From Clostridium sp. M62/1 (lineage in GTDB: Bacteria; Bacillota; Clostridia; Lachnospirales; Lachnospiraceae): 64,000 nt of DNA. The stretch spans positions 1,122,001 to 1,186,000 of the forward strand of contig NZ_CP085988.1 of assembly GCF_020736365.1 (NCBI RefSeq), in the 5' to 3' direction. Positions 42,411 through 51,680 of the stretch are shown here, piece after piece (within the stretch, counting starts at the first letter, position 1; every line of letters starts with the position of its first letter). A program made the position numbers and the translations under genes. The notes under the pieces were generated by a model. That model did not search any database, was not told where the DNA came from, and saw only the letters and a list, made by a program, of their open reading frames with translations.

Positions 42411-43187
42411 ATGGGTTATGTAGATTACGAACAGGAAGGATTTGTTGGTATTGTAACTATCAACAGGCCCAAGGCATTAAACGCTCTGAATGAGGAAGTG
42501 CTTAAGGATCTGGAAGCTGCGTTCGATTCCATTGATCAGAACACAGTGAGAGCGGTGATCCTCACAGGCGCAGGGGAGAAATCTTTTGTGGCGGGAGCCG
42601 ATATTGCGGCTATGAGCACGATGACAAAGGAGCAGGGAGAGGCCTTCGGAAAATATGGAAATGATATTTTCCGCAAAATCGAAACATTCCCGATTCCGGT
42701 AATTGCGGCAGTGAACGGGTTCGCCCTCGGAGGCGGAAATGAACTTGCCATGAGCTGCGACATCAGAATCTGTTCTGAAAACGCAGTGTTTGGACAGCCG
42801 GAAGTGGGACTGGGAATCACTCCAGGCTTTGGTGGAACTCAGAGGCTTGCCCGCCTCATCGGTGTGGGAAAGGCCAAGGAAATGCTCTACACAGCCAGAA
42901 ATATCAAGGCTGACGAGGCATACCGTCTGGGCTTTGTCAACGCAGTCTATCCGCAGGAGGAACTGATGCCGGCAGCCAAGAAGATGGCAGGCATCATCGC
43001 CGCAAACGCCCCGATTGCTGTGCGAAACAGCAAGAAGGCAGCAAACGACGGACTGCAGACAGATATGGATCAGGCGATTGTCATCGAGGAAAAGCTGTTC
43101 GGCGCCTGCTTTGAGACAGAGGATCAGAAAGAGGGCATGGCAGCCTTCCTTGAAAAGAGAAAAGAGAAACAGTTTAAGAACCGTTAA
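42411..43187 (+). CDS. crt: 3-hydroxybutyryl-CoA dehydratase (crotonase)
   Basis: Dehydrates 3-hydroxybutyryl-CoA to crotonyl-CoA. The 258-aa crotonase-fold protein shows the oxyanion-hole segments [10 protein letters not shown] (59-68) and [15 protein letters not shown] (103-117), the catalytic pair Glu111 and Glu131 (in [12 protein letters not shown]) and the C-terminal [13 protein letters not shown]. The start is ATG 42411, 9 nt after AAGGAG; ATG 42402 abuts the ribosome site and is unlikely. Second gene of the butyrate operon. Confidence 0.96.
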   Translation: MGYVDYEQEGFVGIVTINRPKALNALNEEVLKDLEAAFDSIDQNTVRAVILTGAGEKSFVAGADIAAMSTMTKEQGEAFGKYGNDIFRKIETFPIPVIAAVNGFALGGGNELAMSCDIRICSENAVFGQPEVGLGITPGFGGTQRLARLIGVGKAKEMLYTARNIKADEAYRLGFVNAVYPQEELMPAAKKMAGIIAANAPIAVRNSKKAANDGLQTDMDQAIVIEEKLFGACFETEDQKEGMAAFLEKRKEKQFKNR

Positions 43188-43270
43188 TCTTTATGGTACA
43201 TAATGTTCACGACGGTACTGTTAAGACTGAGTCCGCCGCTTGTTGTTTTAAATCAGAGGAGGAGATAACA

Positions 43271-44107
43271 ATGAAAATTGGTGTTATCGGAGCCGGAACC
43301 ATGGGTTCTGGAATCGCACAGGCATTTGCACAGACAGAGGGCTACGAAGTAGTTTTATGTGATATTAACGAAGAGTTTGCCGCAAACGGAAAGAAAAAGA
43401 TTGCCAAAGGATTTGAGAAGAGAATCGCTAAGGGCAAGATGACACAGGAGGATGCAGATAAGATCCTTGCCAAGATCACCACAGGCGTTAAGGATATCTG
43501 CGGCGACTGCGATCTGGTTGTGGAGGCTGCCATTGAGAACATGGAGATCAAGAAACAGACCTTCAAGGAGTTAGATGCTATCTGCAAGCCAGACTGCATT
43601 TTTGCCACAAATACTTCTTCCCTTTCCATCACAGAAGTTGGATCAGGCGCAAGACCGGTTGTAGGCATGCACTTCTTCAACCCGGCTCCTGTTATGAAGT
43701 TAGTAGAGGTCATTGCAGGACTCAACACACCGAAGGAGATGGTTGACAAGGTAATCGAAATCTCCAAGGCTATCGGAAAGACTCCGGTACAGGTTGAGGA
43801 GGGCGCAGGCTTCGTTGTAAACAGAATCCTGATCCCGATGATCAACGAGGCTGTCGGCATCTACGCTGACGGAATCGCATCTGTAGAGGGAATCGACACA
43901 GCCATGAAGTTAGGCGCAAACCATCCGATGGGACCGTTAGCTCTGGGCGATCTGATTGGCCTGGATGTCTGCCTTGCCATCATGGAGGTTCTGCAGCACG
44001 AGACAGGAGATACAAAGTACCGTCCGCATCCGCTGTTAAGAAAGATGGTTCGTGCCGGCTATTTAGGACAGAAGACAGGAAAAGGATTCTACGATTACAG
44101 CAAATAA
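43271..44107 (+). CDS. hbd: 3-hydroxybutyryl-CoA dehydrogenase
   Basis: Reduces acetoacetyl-CoA to 3-hydroxybutyryl-CoA with NAD(P)H. The 278-aa protein begins [19 protein letters not shown], the dinucleotide-binding fold. [22 protein letters not shown], and [17 protein letters not shown] carry the catalytic His region, and [14 protein letters not shown] starts the C-terminal helical domain with [15 protein letters not shown] at the end. ATG 43271 is set by GAGGAGGAGAT. It follows crt by 83 bp. Confidence 0.97.
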   Translation: MKIGVIGAGTMGSGIAQAFAQTEGYEVVLCDINEEFAANGKKKIAKGFEKRIAKGKMTQEDADKILAKITTGVKDICGDCDLVVEAAIENMEIKKQTFKELDAICKPDCIFATNTSSLSITEVGSGARPVVGMHFFNPAPVMKLVEVIAGLNTPKEMVDKVIEISKAIGKTPVQVEEGAGFVVNRILIPMINEAVGIYADGIASVEGIDTAMKLGANHPMGPLALGDLIGLDVCLAIMEVLQHETGDTKYRPHPLLRKMVRAGYLGQKTGKGFYDYSK

Positions 44108-44131
44108 TGGATACCACTTTTTTTGGTTTTC

Positions 44132-44185
44132 TGTTATAATAGATTTACAACCGCATAAGGGGTCCAGGTCAGGCCCCTTTTTAGC
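44132..44185 (+). promoter_or_regulatory. Extended -10 element and attenuator-like hairpin before bcd
   Basis: TGTTATAAT (44132-44140) is an extended -10 box with no good -35. Downstream, AAGGGGTCC and GGCCCCTT (with one bulge) make a GC-rich hairpin at about 44156-44180, followed by TTTTT. The hairpin lies 30 bp before the bcd start, so both operon and internal transcripts might be partly terminated here. Confidence 0.6.
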
Positions 44186-44212
44186 GTGATATAAGAAGAT
44201 GGAGGATTAGAC

Positions 44213-45367
44213 ATGGATTTTACATTAAGTAAAGAGCATGAGATGGCGAGAACATTATTCCATGACTTCGCCGAGAAAGAGGTTAAGCCTTTAGCGCAGG
44301 AAGTTGACGAGACAGAGCACTTCCCGACAGAAACAGTTAAGAAGATGCAGAAGCTCGGATTCATGGGCATCCCGGTTCCGAAGGAGTACGGCGGACAGGG
44401 CTGCGATCCGCTGTGCTATGCGATGTGCGTGGAGGAGCTCTCCAAAGTTTGCGGTACTACAGGTGTTATCGTATCTGCTCACACATCCCTGTGCTGTGAT
44501 CCAATCCAGACATACGGTACAGAAGAGCAGAAGCAGAAATACCTGGTTCCCCTTGCAAAGGGCGAGAAGTTAGGTGCTTTCGGTCTTACTGAGCCAGGCG
44601 CTGGTACAGATGCTCAGGGCCAGCAGACAAAGGCTGTTTTAGACGGAGACGAGTGGGTATTAAACGGCTCCAAGATCTTCATCACAAACGGTAAAGAGGC
44701 TGACATCTATGTGATTATCGCTGTAACAGGCACAAAAGAGGATGCCAGAGGAAGAAAGAAGAAAGAGATCTCCGCATTCATCGTTGAGAAGGGAACGCCA
44801 GGCTTCACCTTTGGTACAAAGGAGAAGAAGATGGGTATCCGCGGATCTGCTACATATGAGTTAATCTTCACAGACTGCCGCATCCCGAAGGAGAACCTGT
44901 TAGGACAGCAGGGCAAGGGCTTCAACATTGCCATGCACACACTGGACGGCGGACGTATCGGTATCGCAGCTCAGGCTCTTGGTCTTGCAGAGGGCGCTCT
45001 TGAGAGAACAATCGAGTACGTAAAAGAGAGAAAGCAGTTCGGACGCGCTCTTGGACAGTTCCAGAATACACAGTTCCAGCTTGCTGATATGGCAACAAAG
45101 GTTAAGGCAGCTCAGCTCCTTGTTTACAGAGCAGCTATGGCTAAGGCTACACAGAAGACCTATTCCGTAGAGGCAGCTATGGCTAAGCTGTATGCAGCAG
45201 AGGTTGCTATGGAAGTTACAACAAAGGCTGTACAGCTTCACGGCGGATACGGCTACATCAGAGAGTACGATGTAGAGCGTATGATGCGCGATGCAAAGAT
45301 TACAGAGATCTACGAGGGTACATCTGAGGTTCAGAGAATGGTTATCTCCGGCGCTCTGTTAAAATAG
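44213..45367 (+). CDS. bcd: Butyryl-CoA dehydrogenase
   Basis: FAD acyl-CoA dehydrogenase that reduces crotonyl-CoA to butyryl-CoA and, with EtfAB, bifurcates electrons from NADH to ferredoxin. The 384-aa protein has MDFTLSKEHEMARTLFHDFAEKEV-type helical start, AFGLTEPGAGTDAQG (FAD contact), FITNGKEAD, GGRIGIAAQALG, LHGGYGYIREYDVERMMRD and the catalytic Glu368 in ITEIYEGTSEVQ. The start ATG 44213 follows ATGGAGG. Codon use is highly biased, as in the etf genes. Confidence 0.97.
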   Translation: MDFTLSKEHEMARTLFHDFAEKEVKPLAQEVDETEHFPTETVKKMQKLGFMGIPVPKEYGGQGCDPLCYAMCVEELSKVCGTTGVIVSAHTSLCCDPIQTYGTEEQKQKYLVPLAKGEKLGAFGLTEPGAGTDAQGQQTKAVLDGDEWVLNGSKIFITNGKEADIYVIIAVTGTKEDARGRKKKEISAFIVEKGTPGFTFGTKEKKMGIRGSATYELIFTDCRIPKENLLGQQGKGFNIAMHTLDGGRIGIAAQALGLAEGALERTIEYVKERKQFGRALGQFQNTQFQLADMATKVKAAQLLVYRAAMAKATQKTYSVEAAMAKLYAAEVAMEVTTKAVQLHGGYGYIREYDVERMMRDAKITEIYEGTSEVQRMVISGALLK

Positions 45368-45516
45368 TATCCGTATTCTGCATCTATCCGCAGAAGACCG
45401 TTTGCCGCGCCGGTCTGCCGGCCAGGCAATCGTACAGACGGTGGCTCTAAATAAGCTGCAGCCCGTTCGGAGCGGGACAGGCTGTATGACATTAAAAAAT
45501 AAGGAGTGAAAATACA

Positions 45517-46299
45517 GTGAAAATTATAGTTTGTATCAAACAGGTTCCAGATACTAAGGGCGGCGTTAAATTCAACCCGGACGGAACTCTCGACAGAGGA
45601 GCTATGCTCACAATCATGAACCCAGATGATAAGGCAGGCCTTGAGGCAGCCCTTCGTTTAAAGGATCAGTACGGCGCAGAGGTTACAGTTCTCACCATGG
45701 GACTTCCAAAGGCAGAGGAGGTTCTCCGCGAGGCTATGGCTATGGGCGCTGACAAGGGAATCCTGGTTACAGACCGCGTACTGGGCGGTGCCGATACATG
45801 GGCTACATCCCAGACAATCGCAGGTGCTATCAGAAACCTTGAGTATGATTTAATTATCACAGGCCGTCAGGCTATCGATGGAGATACAGCTCAGGTAGGT
45901 CCTCAGATCTCCGAGCACTTAAATATTCCGGTAATCAGCTACGCTCAGGATATCAAGATCGAGGGCGACAGCGTTATCGTTGAGCGTCAGTACGACGACA
46001 GATACCACGTATTAAAGGCTCAGATGCCATGCTTAATCACAGCTCTGGCAGAGTTAAACGAGCCGCGTTACATGACTCCAGGCGGAATCTTCGATGCTTA
46101 TAAGAAGGAAATCACCGTATGGGGAAGAAATGACCTGAAGGATGTAGAGGACTCCAACTTAGGACTTAAGGGATCCCCGACACAGATCGCAAGAGCTTCC
46201 GATAAGGTTAGAAAGGGAGCAGGCGAGCAGGTTACTCTTGATCCGGCAGCAGCAGCTGACTACATTGTTGAGAAGCTGGCAGCAAAACATGTTATCTAA
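45517..46299 (+). CDS. etfB: Electron transfer flavoprotein beta subunit
   Basis: A 260-aa EtfB, which with EtfA and Bcd forms the NADH:crotonyl-CoA/ferredoxin bifurcating complex. Seen: IVCIKQVPDTKG at the N-terminus, NPDDKAGLEAALRLKD, the segment VTDRVLGGADTWATSQTIAGAI and the signature GRQAIDGDTAQVGPQISEHL near 115-135, followed by VERQYDDRYHVLKAQMPCLITA. The start is GTG 45517, 10 nt after AAGGAG. The 149-bp gap before it contains no gene. Followed by etfA 32 bp later. Confidence 0.96.
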   Translation: MKIIVCIKQVPDTKGGVKFNPDGTLDRGAMLTIMNPDDKAGLEAALRLKDQYGAEVTVLTMGLPKAEEVLREAMAMGADKGILVTDRVLGGADTWATSQTIAGAIRNLEYDLIITGRQAIDGDTAQVGPQISEHLNIPVISYAQDIKIEGDSVIVERQYDDRYHVLKAQMPCLITALAELNEPRYMTPGGIFDAYKKEITVWGRNDLKDVEDSNLGLKGSPTQIARASDKVRKGAGEQVTLDPAAAADYIVEKLAAKHVI

Positions 46300-46331
46300 T
46301 TAAAAATAAGAGAAAAGTGTGGTGAATAAGA

Positions 46332-47381
46332 ATGAACTTAGAAGCATATAAGGGAGTATTCGTCTTTGCACAGCAGGTTGACAATGAGATCAGCGGCATC
46401 GCATTTGAGCTGATTGGCAAAGGAAAAGATTTAGCAAAAGATTTAGGAACAGAGGTTACAGCTGTTTTAGTAGGTTCTGACGTGAAGGGCCTTGCAGACG
46501 AGCTGGCTGAGTACGGCGCAGATAAGGTTATCGTTGTAGACGATCCGGAGTTAAAGGAGTACAGAACAGAGCCTTACACACACGCACTGGCATCCGTTAT
46601 CAATGAGTTCAAGCCGGAGATCTTCTTAATCGGCGCTACAGCAATCGGCCGTGACTTAGGACCTCGTGTTTGCGCAAGAATCCATACAGGTCTGACAGCT
46701 GACTGTACACAGCTTGAGATTGGCGATTTCCCAATCAACCCAATGCCAGGCAAGGAGCAGAAGCACAACCAGTTATTAATGACTCGTCCTGCATTCGGCG
46801 GAAACACAATCGCAACTATCGCCTGCCCGGATTTCCGTCCTCAGATGGCTACAGTACGTCCAGGCGTTATGCAGAAGCTTCCAAAGCAGGCTGGCGTTAA
46901 GGCTAATGTAGTAGAGTACAACCCAGGCTTTACTCCAAACAAGAACTATGTTGAGATCCTCGACGTAGTAAAGGCAGTGGCTGATACAGTAGATATCATG
47001 GACGCAAAGATCCTGGTATCCGGCGGCCGCGGTGTTGGAAGCCCAGAGAACTTCAAGCTGCTTGACGATCTGGCAGAGGCAATCGGCGGAACAGTAAGCT
47101 GCTCCCGTGCCGTTGTAGATGCAGGCTGGAAGCCAAAGGCATTACAGGTAGGTCAGACAGGTAAGACTGTTCGTCCGAACGTTTACTTCGCAATCGGTAT
47201 CTCCGGTGCTATTCAGCACGTAGCTGGTATGGAGGAGTCTGACATCATCATCGCCATCAACAAGGACGAGACAGCTCCGATCTTCGACGTAGCTGACTAC
47301 GGCATTGTAGGCGACCTGAACAAGGTAGTTCCGTTATTAACAGAGAAGCTGAAAGCTGCAAAGGCTGCTCAGAACGCTTAA
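46332..47381 (+). CDS. etfA: Electron transfer flavoprotein alpha subunit
   Basis: A 349-aa EtfA. The N-terminal domain (about 1-190) pairs with EtfB. The C-terminal FAD domain begins ILVSGGRGVGSPENF (about 233-247) and contains SRAVVDAGWKPKALQVGQTGKTV and PNVYFAIGISGAIQHVAGM (about 275-315), the conserved FAD-binding signature, then IIAINKDETAPIFDVADYGIVGD. No N-terminal ferredoxin domain is present. Last gene of the butyrate operon; a strong terminator follows at 47605-47660. Confidence 0.97.
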   Translation: MNLEAYKGVFVFAQQVDNEISGIAFELIGKGKDLAKDLGTEVTAVLVGSDVKGLADELAEYGADKVIVVDDPELKEYRTEPYTHALASVINEFKPEIFLIGATAIGRDLGPRVCARIHTGLTADCTQLEIGDFPINPMPGKEQKHNQLLMTRPAFGGNTIATIACPDFRPQMATVRPGVMQKLPKQAGVKANVVEYNPGFTPNKNYVEILDVVKAVADTVDIMDAKILVSGGRGVGSPENFKLLDDLAEAIGGTVSCSRAVVDAGWKPKALQVGQTGKTVRPNVYFAIGISGAIQHVAGMEESDIIIAINKDETAPIFDVADYGIVGDLNKVVPLLTEKLKAAKAAQNA

Positions 47382-47604
47382 TTTGCGGATCAGACAGAAC
47401 ATTTGGGCAGGTATCATTTCAGATACAGCCTGATACATAGAATTAAATAATCGGCCGGGGGACGGTATGGACAGAGGCATCAGGCCTGCTGGACATGCCC
47501 TCCCATGCCGGGCGGCGTCCTGCAGAAAACTGTCTGCACAGCATTTGGCACAGCCAGGTCTGCGCAGAATCAGACTCGGACAGGACGTAGTGCTCAGACG
47601 GGAT

Positions 47605-47660
47605 AAAAACCCGCTTTCTCTGAGAAGGTGAAACAGCCTTTCGGTGAAAGCGGGTTTTTT
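47605..47660 (+). terminator. Terminator of the butyrate operon
   Basis: AAAAACCCGCTTTC (47605-47618) pairs perfectly with GAAAGCGGGTTTTT (47646-47659); an inner hairpin (AGGTGAAACAGCCTTT region) lies in the loop. It is 220 bp after the etfA stop. Confidence 0.9.
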
Positions 47661-47745
47661 GTGTGGAAGCTGGCGCGGCGGTGAGATGGCGCAGGAAGCG
47701 AGACAGCGCAGATGGCGGGATGGTACGGGTAGTGTGTTGGCACGG

Positions 47746-47803
47746 GGGAAGGAAGGGGAGAAATTAGTTCCAGCGAAGTCACAAATTTCTCCCCTTCCTT
47801 CCC
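47746..47803 (+). repeat. Perfect 20-bp inverted repeat, loop matches 48141 hairpin
   Basis: Arms 47746-47765 and 47784-47803 (starting GGGAAGGAAGGG) pair perfectly around an 18-nt loop that contains TTCCAGCGAAGTCA. There is no T-run and no gene here. The loop is the exact reverse complement of the loop region of the hairpin at 48141-48198. Confidence 0.9.
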
Positions 47804-48140
47804 ACTTCCGAAACTTCAGATTCCGGCCGATGCAGGGTGTCGCTTGCTCATGTATGGTTACAGACATACTGGCTTATTTCAGCTCCTTTCTGCTCTCCTG
47901 TGCCTTTTCGATTCAGCAGTCATTTCGAGCATAAGTCTTTTAAGCTTCTGCAACATCCTGCTCCGGCCGCCTTCTCCCGCTTAATTCCTCTCCCAAACTC
48001 CGCTTACCCCCACACCTCCCATCACTCCCATCAAAACTCCCATTAAATTAAATCCTACCAATCCCCCATTACTTCCCATCTATACAGACTCCCTCATCCT
48101 TTCACATTCTCTTTCTCATTCGCCGTCCACTCACTTCCCA
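47804..48140. other. Pyrimidine-skewed gap without genes
   Basis: The plus strand from about 47940 to 48140 is strongly rich in C and T (repeated ACTCCC, CTCCC runs). I see no open frame with a ribosome site and no known RNA motif. Confidence 0.5.
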
Positions 48141-48198
48141 GGGAAAAGGAGCGGTTTTTTTATGACTTCGCTGGAATAAAAAAACCGCTCCTTTTCCC
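48141..48198 (-). terminator. Perfect 23-bp hairpin after the SDR gene
   Basis: Arms 48141-48163 and 48176-48198 (starting GGGAAAAGGAGCGG) pair perfectly around GACTTCGCTGGA. Read on the minus strand it lies 5 bp after the SDR stop and contains runs of seven T, so it probably terminates that gene. Its loop region equals that of the 47746 hairpin in opposite orientation. Confidence 0.85.
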
Positions 48199-48202
48199 CC
48201 CT

Positions 48203-48934
48203 TTACACCCATCCTCCGTCCAGTCCGATAATCTGTCCGGTCAGATAGTTTTCTTTATATCCCAGATGGTAGGCTAAATCGGCCACCTCCTCGGCGCGGC
48301 CCAGTCTTCCGGCGGGGATTTCCTCGATCAGGCCAATCAGTTCCTCATCGTCGAGGAAGTGATTCATCTCGGTGTCGATGGCGCCGCAGGCGATGGCGTT
48401 GACCTGGATGTTGCTGGGGGCCAGCTCTTTTGCCAGAGCTTTAGTAAGGGCGTTGACTCCGCCCTTTGTGGCAGAGTAGGCAGCCTCGCAGGAGGCTCCG
48501 CATACGCCCCAGACAGAGGAGATGTTTATGATCTTTCCCTGCTTTTTTTCAAGCATCATGGGAATGGCCAGTTTGCAGCAGTTAAAGACGGAGGTGAGAT
48601 TGGTTCTCAGAATCAGTTCCCAGTCCTCGGGTTTCATATCCTGGAGAAGTCCGATGTAGGAAATGCCGGCATTGTTGACCAGGACATCGAGGCCGCCAAA
48701 CTGCTTGCGGATTTTTTTAAACAACTCTGCGCAGTTTTCCGCAACTCCCATATCGCCCAGGTAGGAGAGACAGGATACCTGAAAACTCTCGATCTCTTTT
48801 TTGGTCTGAAGGAGCTGTTCCTCACGTCTGACACAGCTGATTACCACATTGTAGCCTTTTTTTGCAAATTTTACAGCGATAGCTTTCCCGATTCCCCGGG
48901 AAGCTCCGGTGACGAGTACTGTTTTTCTTGCCAT
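48203..48934 (-). CDS. SDR-family oxidoreductase (FabG-like; possibly EF-P 5-aminopentanone reductase)
   Basis: A 243-aa NAD(P)H-dependent short-chain dehydrogenase. It has TGASRGIGKAIA at 9-20 (cofactor loop), NNAGIS near 88-93, the catalytic Ser in INISSVWG near 137-144, YSATKGG near 153-159 (Tyr-xxx-Lys) and IACGAIDTEMN near 183-193. This matches 3-oxoacyl-ACP reductase-like proteins. The start MARKTVLVTG and the lack of nearby fatty-acid genes make YmfI, the reductase that finishes EF-P modification in Bacillus, a reasonable alternative; the sequence alone does not decide. Monocistronic, bounded by a strong hairpin. Confidence 0.8.
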   Translation of the reverse strand: MARKTVLVTGASRGIGKAIAVKFAKKGYNVVISCVRREEQLLQTKKEIESFQVSCLSYLGDMGVAENCAELFKKIRKQFGGLDVLVNNAGISYIGLLQDMKPEDWELILRTNLTSVFNCCKLAIPMMLEKKQGKIINISSVWGVCGASCEAAYSATKGGVNALTKALAKELAPSNIQVNAIACGAIDTEMNHFLDDEELIGLIEEIPAGRLGRAEEVADLAYHLGYKENYLTGQIIGLDGGWV

Positions 48935-49183
48935 AGAGATTCACGTCCTTTCTGAAATGTCAGACAGCACTGTGGAACGCAATGCCATATGCTGCCAGGT
49001 TAATGTAATTATATCACATAGAAAAAAAGTGGGGGAGATTTGTTGCGAATATTCGTACTCAAATTGCCGGGAAGGTGAGTGAAGAATTGTCTTTTTTTGA
49101 TGAAAAGAAGAAGAGAAGGATTTTCCAGCTTTTTCCAGAAAATTGTGCGGTGAAAATTAGAAAATGATGTATACTGCCTATAG

Positions 49184-49200
49184 AACTTGTGTTATACTTA
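49184..49200 (+). promoter_or_regulatory. Extended -10 promoter for trxB
   Basis: TGTTATACT (TG-n-TATACT) lies about 60 bp before the trxB start; no clear -35 is visible. Confidence 0.5.
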
Positions 49201-49256
49201 AAGTTATGAAACATGATGCATGAGAAGTGCTCCGAGGGGAGAGTCGGGAGGACTGG

Positions 49257-50177
49257 ATGGAAAAGATATATGATTTGATTATTGTCGGCTCCGGGCCGGC
49301 GGGGCTCGCGGCGGCGATATATGCAAAGCGGGCAGAGCTTGACACTCTGGTAGTTGAGAGAGAGATGATGAGCGGGGGACAGATCCTCAATACGTACGAG
49401 GTTGACAATTATCCCGGGCTTCCTGGAAGCTCCGGCTTTGATCTGGGGATGAAGTTCCGGGAGCACGCAGACCGTCTGGGAGCTTCCTTTGCAGAGGACA
49501 GGATAGAGAAGCTTGAACTTTCCGGTGAGATTAAGACGGTTGTCTGTGAAAAAGAGAGTTACCGTGCGAAAACAGTGATTCTGGCTACAGGGGCCCATCA
49601 CAGAAAGCTGGGAGTGCCGGGGGAGGAAGAACTCTCCGGAGCCGGCGTTTCCTACTGCGCTACCTGCGACGGGGCATTTTTCAGAGACAAGACTGTGGCA
49701 GTGATCGGGGGAGGAGATGTAGCTCTGGAGGACGCGATTTTTCTGTCCAGGATATGCAGCAAGGTATATCTGATTCACCGCAGAGATGAGCTGCGGGGAG
49801 CCAAGACGCTTCAGAGCCGCATATTTGAGTCTGAAAAGATTGAGACAGTCTGGGATACGGTGGTGGATGCCATCGAGGGTGAAAACCGCGTGGAGCAGAT
49901 TGCCGTGTCCAATAAGAAGACGGGTGAAAAGAAAAAAATTGCCGTGGACGGAGTGTTCATTGCCGTAGGCATCGAGCCGGAAAGCGCGCCCTTTAAAGGC
50001 ACTCTGGAAATGGATAAGCAGGGATATATCATCGCAGGGGAGGATGGCGTAACTTCAGTTCCGGGCGTGTTTGCAGCCGGAGATGTGCGCACGAAGCAGC
50101 TGCGCCAGGTGATCACAGCGGCAGCGGACGGGGCCAACTGTGTCACCAGCGCGGAGAGGTATCTGGCAGAGAGATAG
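49257..50177 (+). CDS. trxB: Thioredoxin reductase-like flavoprotein
   Basis: A 306-aa FAD/NAD(P)H disulfide reductase. LIIVGSGPAGLAAAIYAKRA at 7-26 binds FAD, the redox disulfide is Cys134-Ala-Thr-Cys137 in VSYCATCDGAFF, VAVIGGGDVALEDAIFL near 150-166 binds the nicotinamide cofactor, and GVFAAGDVRTKQLRQV near 275-290 is the second FAD motif. Cofactor preference (NADPH or reduced ferredoxin) is not certain: HRRDELRGAK is compatible with NADPH. ATG 49257 follows GGGAGGAC. A thioredoxin gene is not adjacent; the AhpF-N-like protein at 57.9 kb could be one partner. Confidence 0.92.
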   Translation: MEKIYDLIIVGSGPAGLAAAIYAKRAELDTLVVEREMMSGGQILNTYEVDNYPGLPGSSGFDLGMKFREHADRLGASFAEDRIEKLELSGEIKTVVCEKESYRAKTVILATGAHHRKLGVPGEEELSGAGVSYCATCDGAFFRDKTVAVIGGGDVALEDAIFLSRICSKVYLIHRRDELRGAKTLQSRIFESEKIETVWDTVVDAIEGENRVEQIAVSNKKTGEKKKIAVDGVFIAVGIEPESAPFKGTLEMDKQGYIIAGEDGVTSVPGVFAAGDVRTKQLRQVITAAADGANCVTSAERYLAER

Positions 50178-50191
50178 GAGGAAATGTACAG

Positions 50192-51667
50192 ATGGAAACG
50201 CCATTTAAAGCACTGGCCTGCCTGTGTACGGTTGCCGCTTTAGCAGCGGCAGCGCCTTTCGGAGCGCAGGCGGCGATTAACCTGGAAACTGATGCGTCTG
50301 TGGCAGGAGTTTCTGTGGCGATGAACAATTACTATGCAGGCAGCCTTGATCCGGAAACAGAGCTGGCAGAGGCCTTCTCGTCAGATGAGACGCTTGCCCA
50401 GGTAGAAAAGAGCGGAAAAGAAGATGCGCCGGTTGTAAAGACCTCCTCATCCTCTGACTACGACAAGGTGGCCGTGTCCCAGGTTTCCAACTATGTCAAT
50501 GTCAGGACAGAGCCGAATACCACCAGTGATGTGGTGGGCAAGATTTACAACAACTGTGCTGCAACCATTCTTGACACAGTAGACGGAGAGGGAGGAAAAT
50601 GGTACAGGATTCAGTCCGGTACTGTGAACGGCTACATTAAGGCCCAGTACTTCATTACAGGCGCTGAGGCGGAGAAAAAGGCCAGGGAGGTCGGAACTAC
50701 CTATGCGAAAGTGGCTCATACCGCAACTCTCCGCCTGAGGCAGGAGCCGAATCTTGAGAGTGCGACCCTTGACCTGCTCTCTTCTGATGCAGAGTATGAG
50801 GTAATCGGACAGGAGGGTGATTTCTACAAGATTTCCGTGGACACAGATCTGGTGGGCTATGTGTTTAAGGATTATGTGGACACAAGAGTAGAATTTGACC
50901 AGGCTGTCTCCAGCTCCGAGGAGGAGTCAAAAGCCGCGGAGGAAGAGGCGCGCAGGCAGGAGGCAAAGAAGGCTCTCGAAGAGCTGGAAGCTGCCAAGAA
51001 AGAGGCTGCCAAGGAGACAGAAAAAGCGCCGGAGACGACTAAGGCCAAGGAGACGACAAAAGCGAAGGAGACCACCAAGGCCAGGGAAACCAAAGAGCCG
51101 GATTCGGAATTCAGCGGAACGATTGAGCAGAACCCGGATGGAACGCCTCGGGAAACACAGGAGTCGAAGAAGCAGGAGACTACCAAGGCGCCGGAAACTA
51201 CCAAGGCCAAGGAAACCCAGAAGGATGACTCGCCAAAATCTCCGGCAGGCCCAGGCAACTCTTCCGGAAACTCAGGCTCGTCCGGCAGCTCCGGAAAGGT
51301 TGAGAAAGCTACAAGGACGGCGGTAGTTGCCTATGCAAAGCAGTTCCTGGGAAATCCTTATGTTTACGGCGGGACAAGCCTGACAAACGGCGCAGACTGC
51401 TCCGGCTTCACTCAGGCGGTTTATGCTCATTTCGGAATCACTACCGGGCGCAGCTCCAGGGATCAGGCGGCCAGAGGAAAGGAGATTCCGGTGGATGAGG
51501 CTCAGCCGGGCGACCTTCTCTTCTATGCCAGCGGAAGCTACATCAACCATGTGGCTATGTACATAGGTGGAGGCCAGGTAATTCACGCCAGCAACCCTAA
51601 AACGGGAATCTGCATTTCACCGTCCAACTACAGGACACCGTGCAAGGCTGTCACCTTCCTGGATTAG
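50192..51667 (+). CDS. Secreted NlpC/P60 (C40) peptidoglycan hydrolase with two SH3 domains
   Basis: A 491-aa exported cell-wall endopeptidase. The signal peptide is at 1-27 (ALACLCTVAALAAAAPFGAQA). Two SH3b cell-wall-binding domains follow at about 93-155 (NVRTEPNTTSDVVGKI) and 170-232 (LRLRQEPNLESATL). An Ala/Glu/Lys coiled segment and a long Thr-Lys-Glu-rich linker (repeats ETTKAKETTKA) lead through a Ser-Gly stretch to the C-terminal NlpC/P60 domain, about 370-491: catalytic Cys in GADCSGFTQ near 402, His in INHVAMYIG near 452 and third residue in VIHASN near 464. It cleaves peptide stems of peptidoglycan. It follows trxB by 14 bp. Confidence 0.93.
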   Translation: METPFKALACLCTVAALAAAAPFGAQAAINLETDASVAGVSVAMNNYYAGSLDPETELAEAFSSDETLAQVEKSGKEDAPVVKTSSSSDYDKVAVSQVSNYVNVRTEPNTTSDVVGKIYNNCAATILDTVDGEGGKWYRIQSGTVNGYIKAQYFITGAEAEKKAREVGTTYAKVAHTATLRLRQEPNLESATLDLLSSDAEYEVIGQEGDFYKISVDTDLVGYVFKDYVDTRVEFDQAVSSSEEESKAAEEEARRQEAKKALEELEAAKKEAAKETEKAPETTKAKETTKAKETTKARETKEPDSEFSGTIEQNPDGTPRETQESKKQETTKAPETTKAKETQKDDSPKSPAGPGNSSGNSGSSGSSGKVEKATRTAVVAYAKQFLGNPYVYGGTSLTNGADCSGFTQAVYAHFGITTGRSSRDQAARGKEIPVDEAQPGDLLFYASGSYINHVAMYIGGGQVIHASNPKTGICISPSNYRTPCKAVTFLD

Positions 51668-51680
51668 GGAAAGGTCAGAA

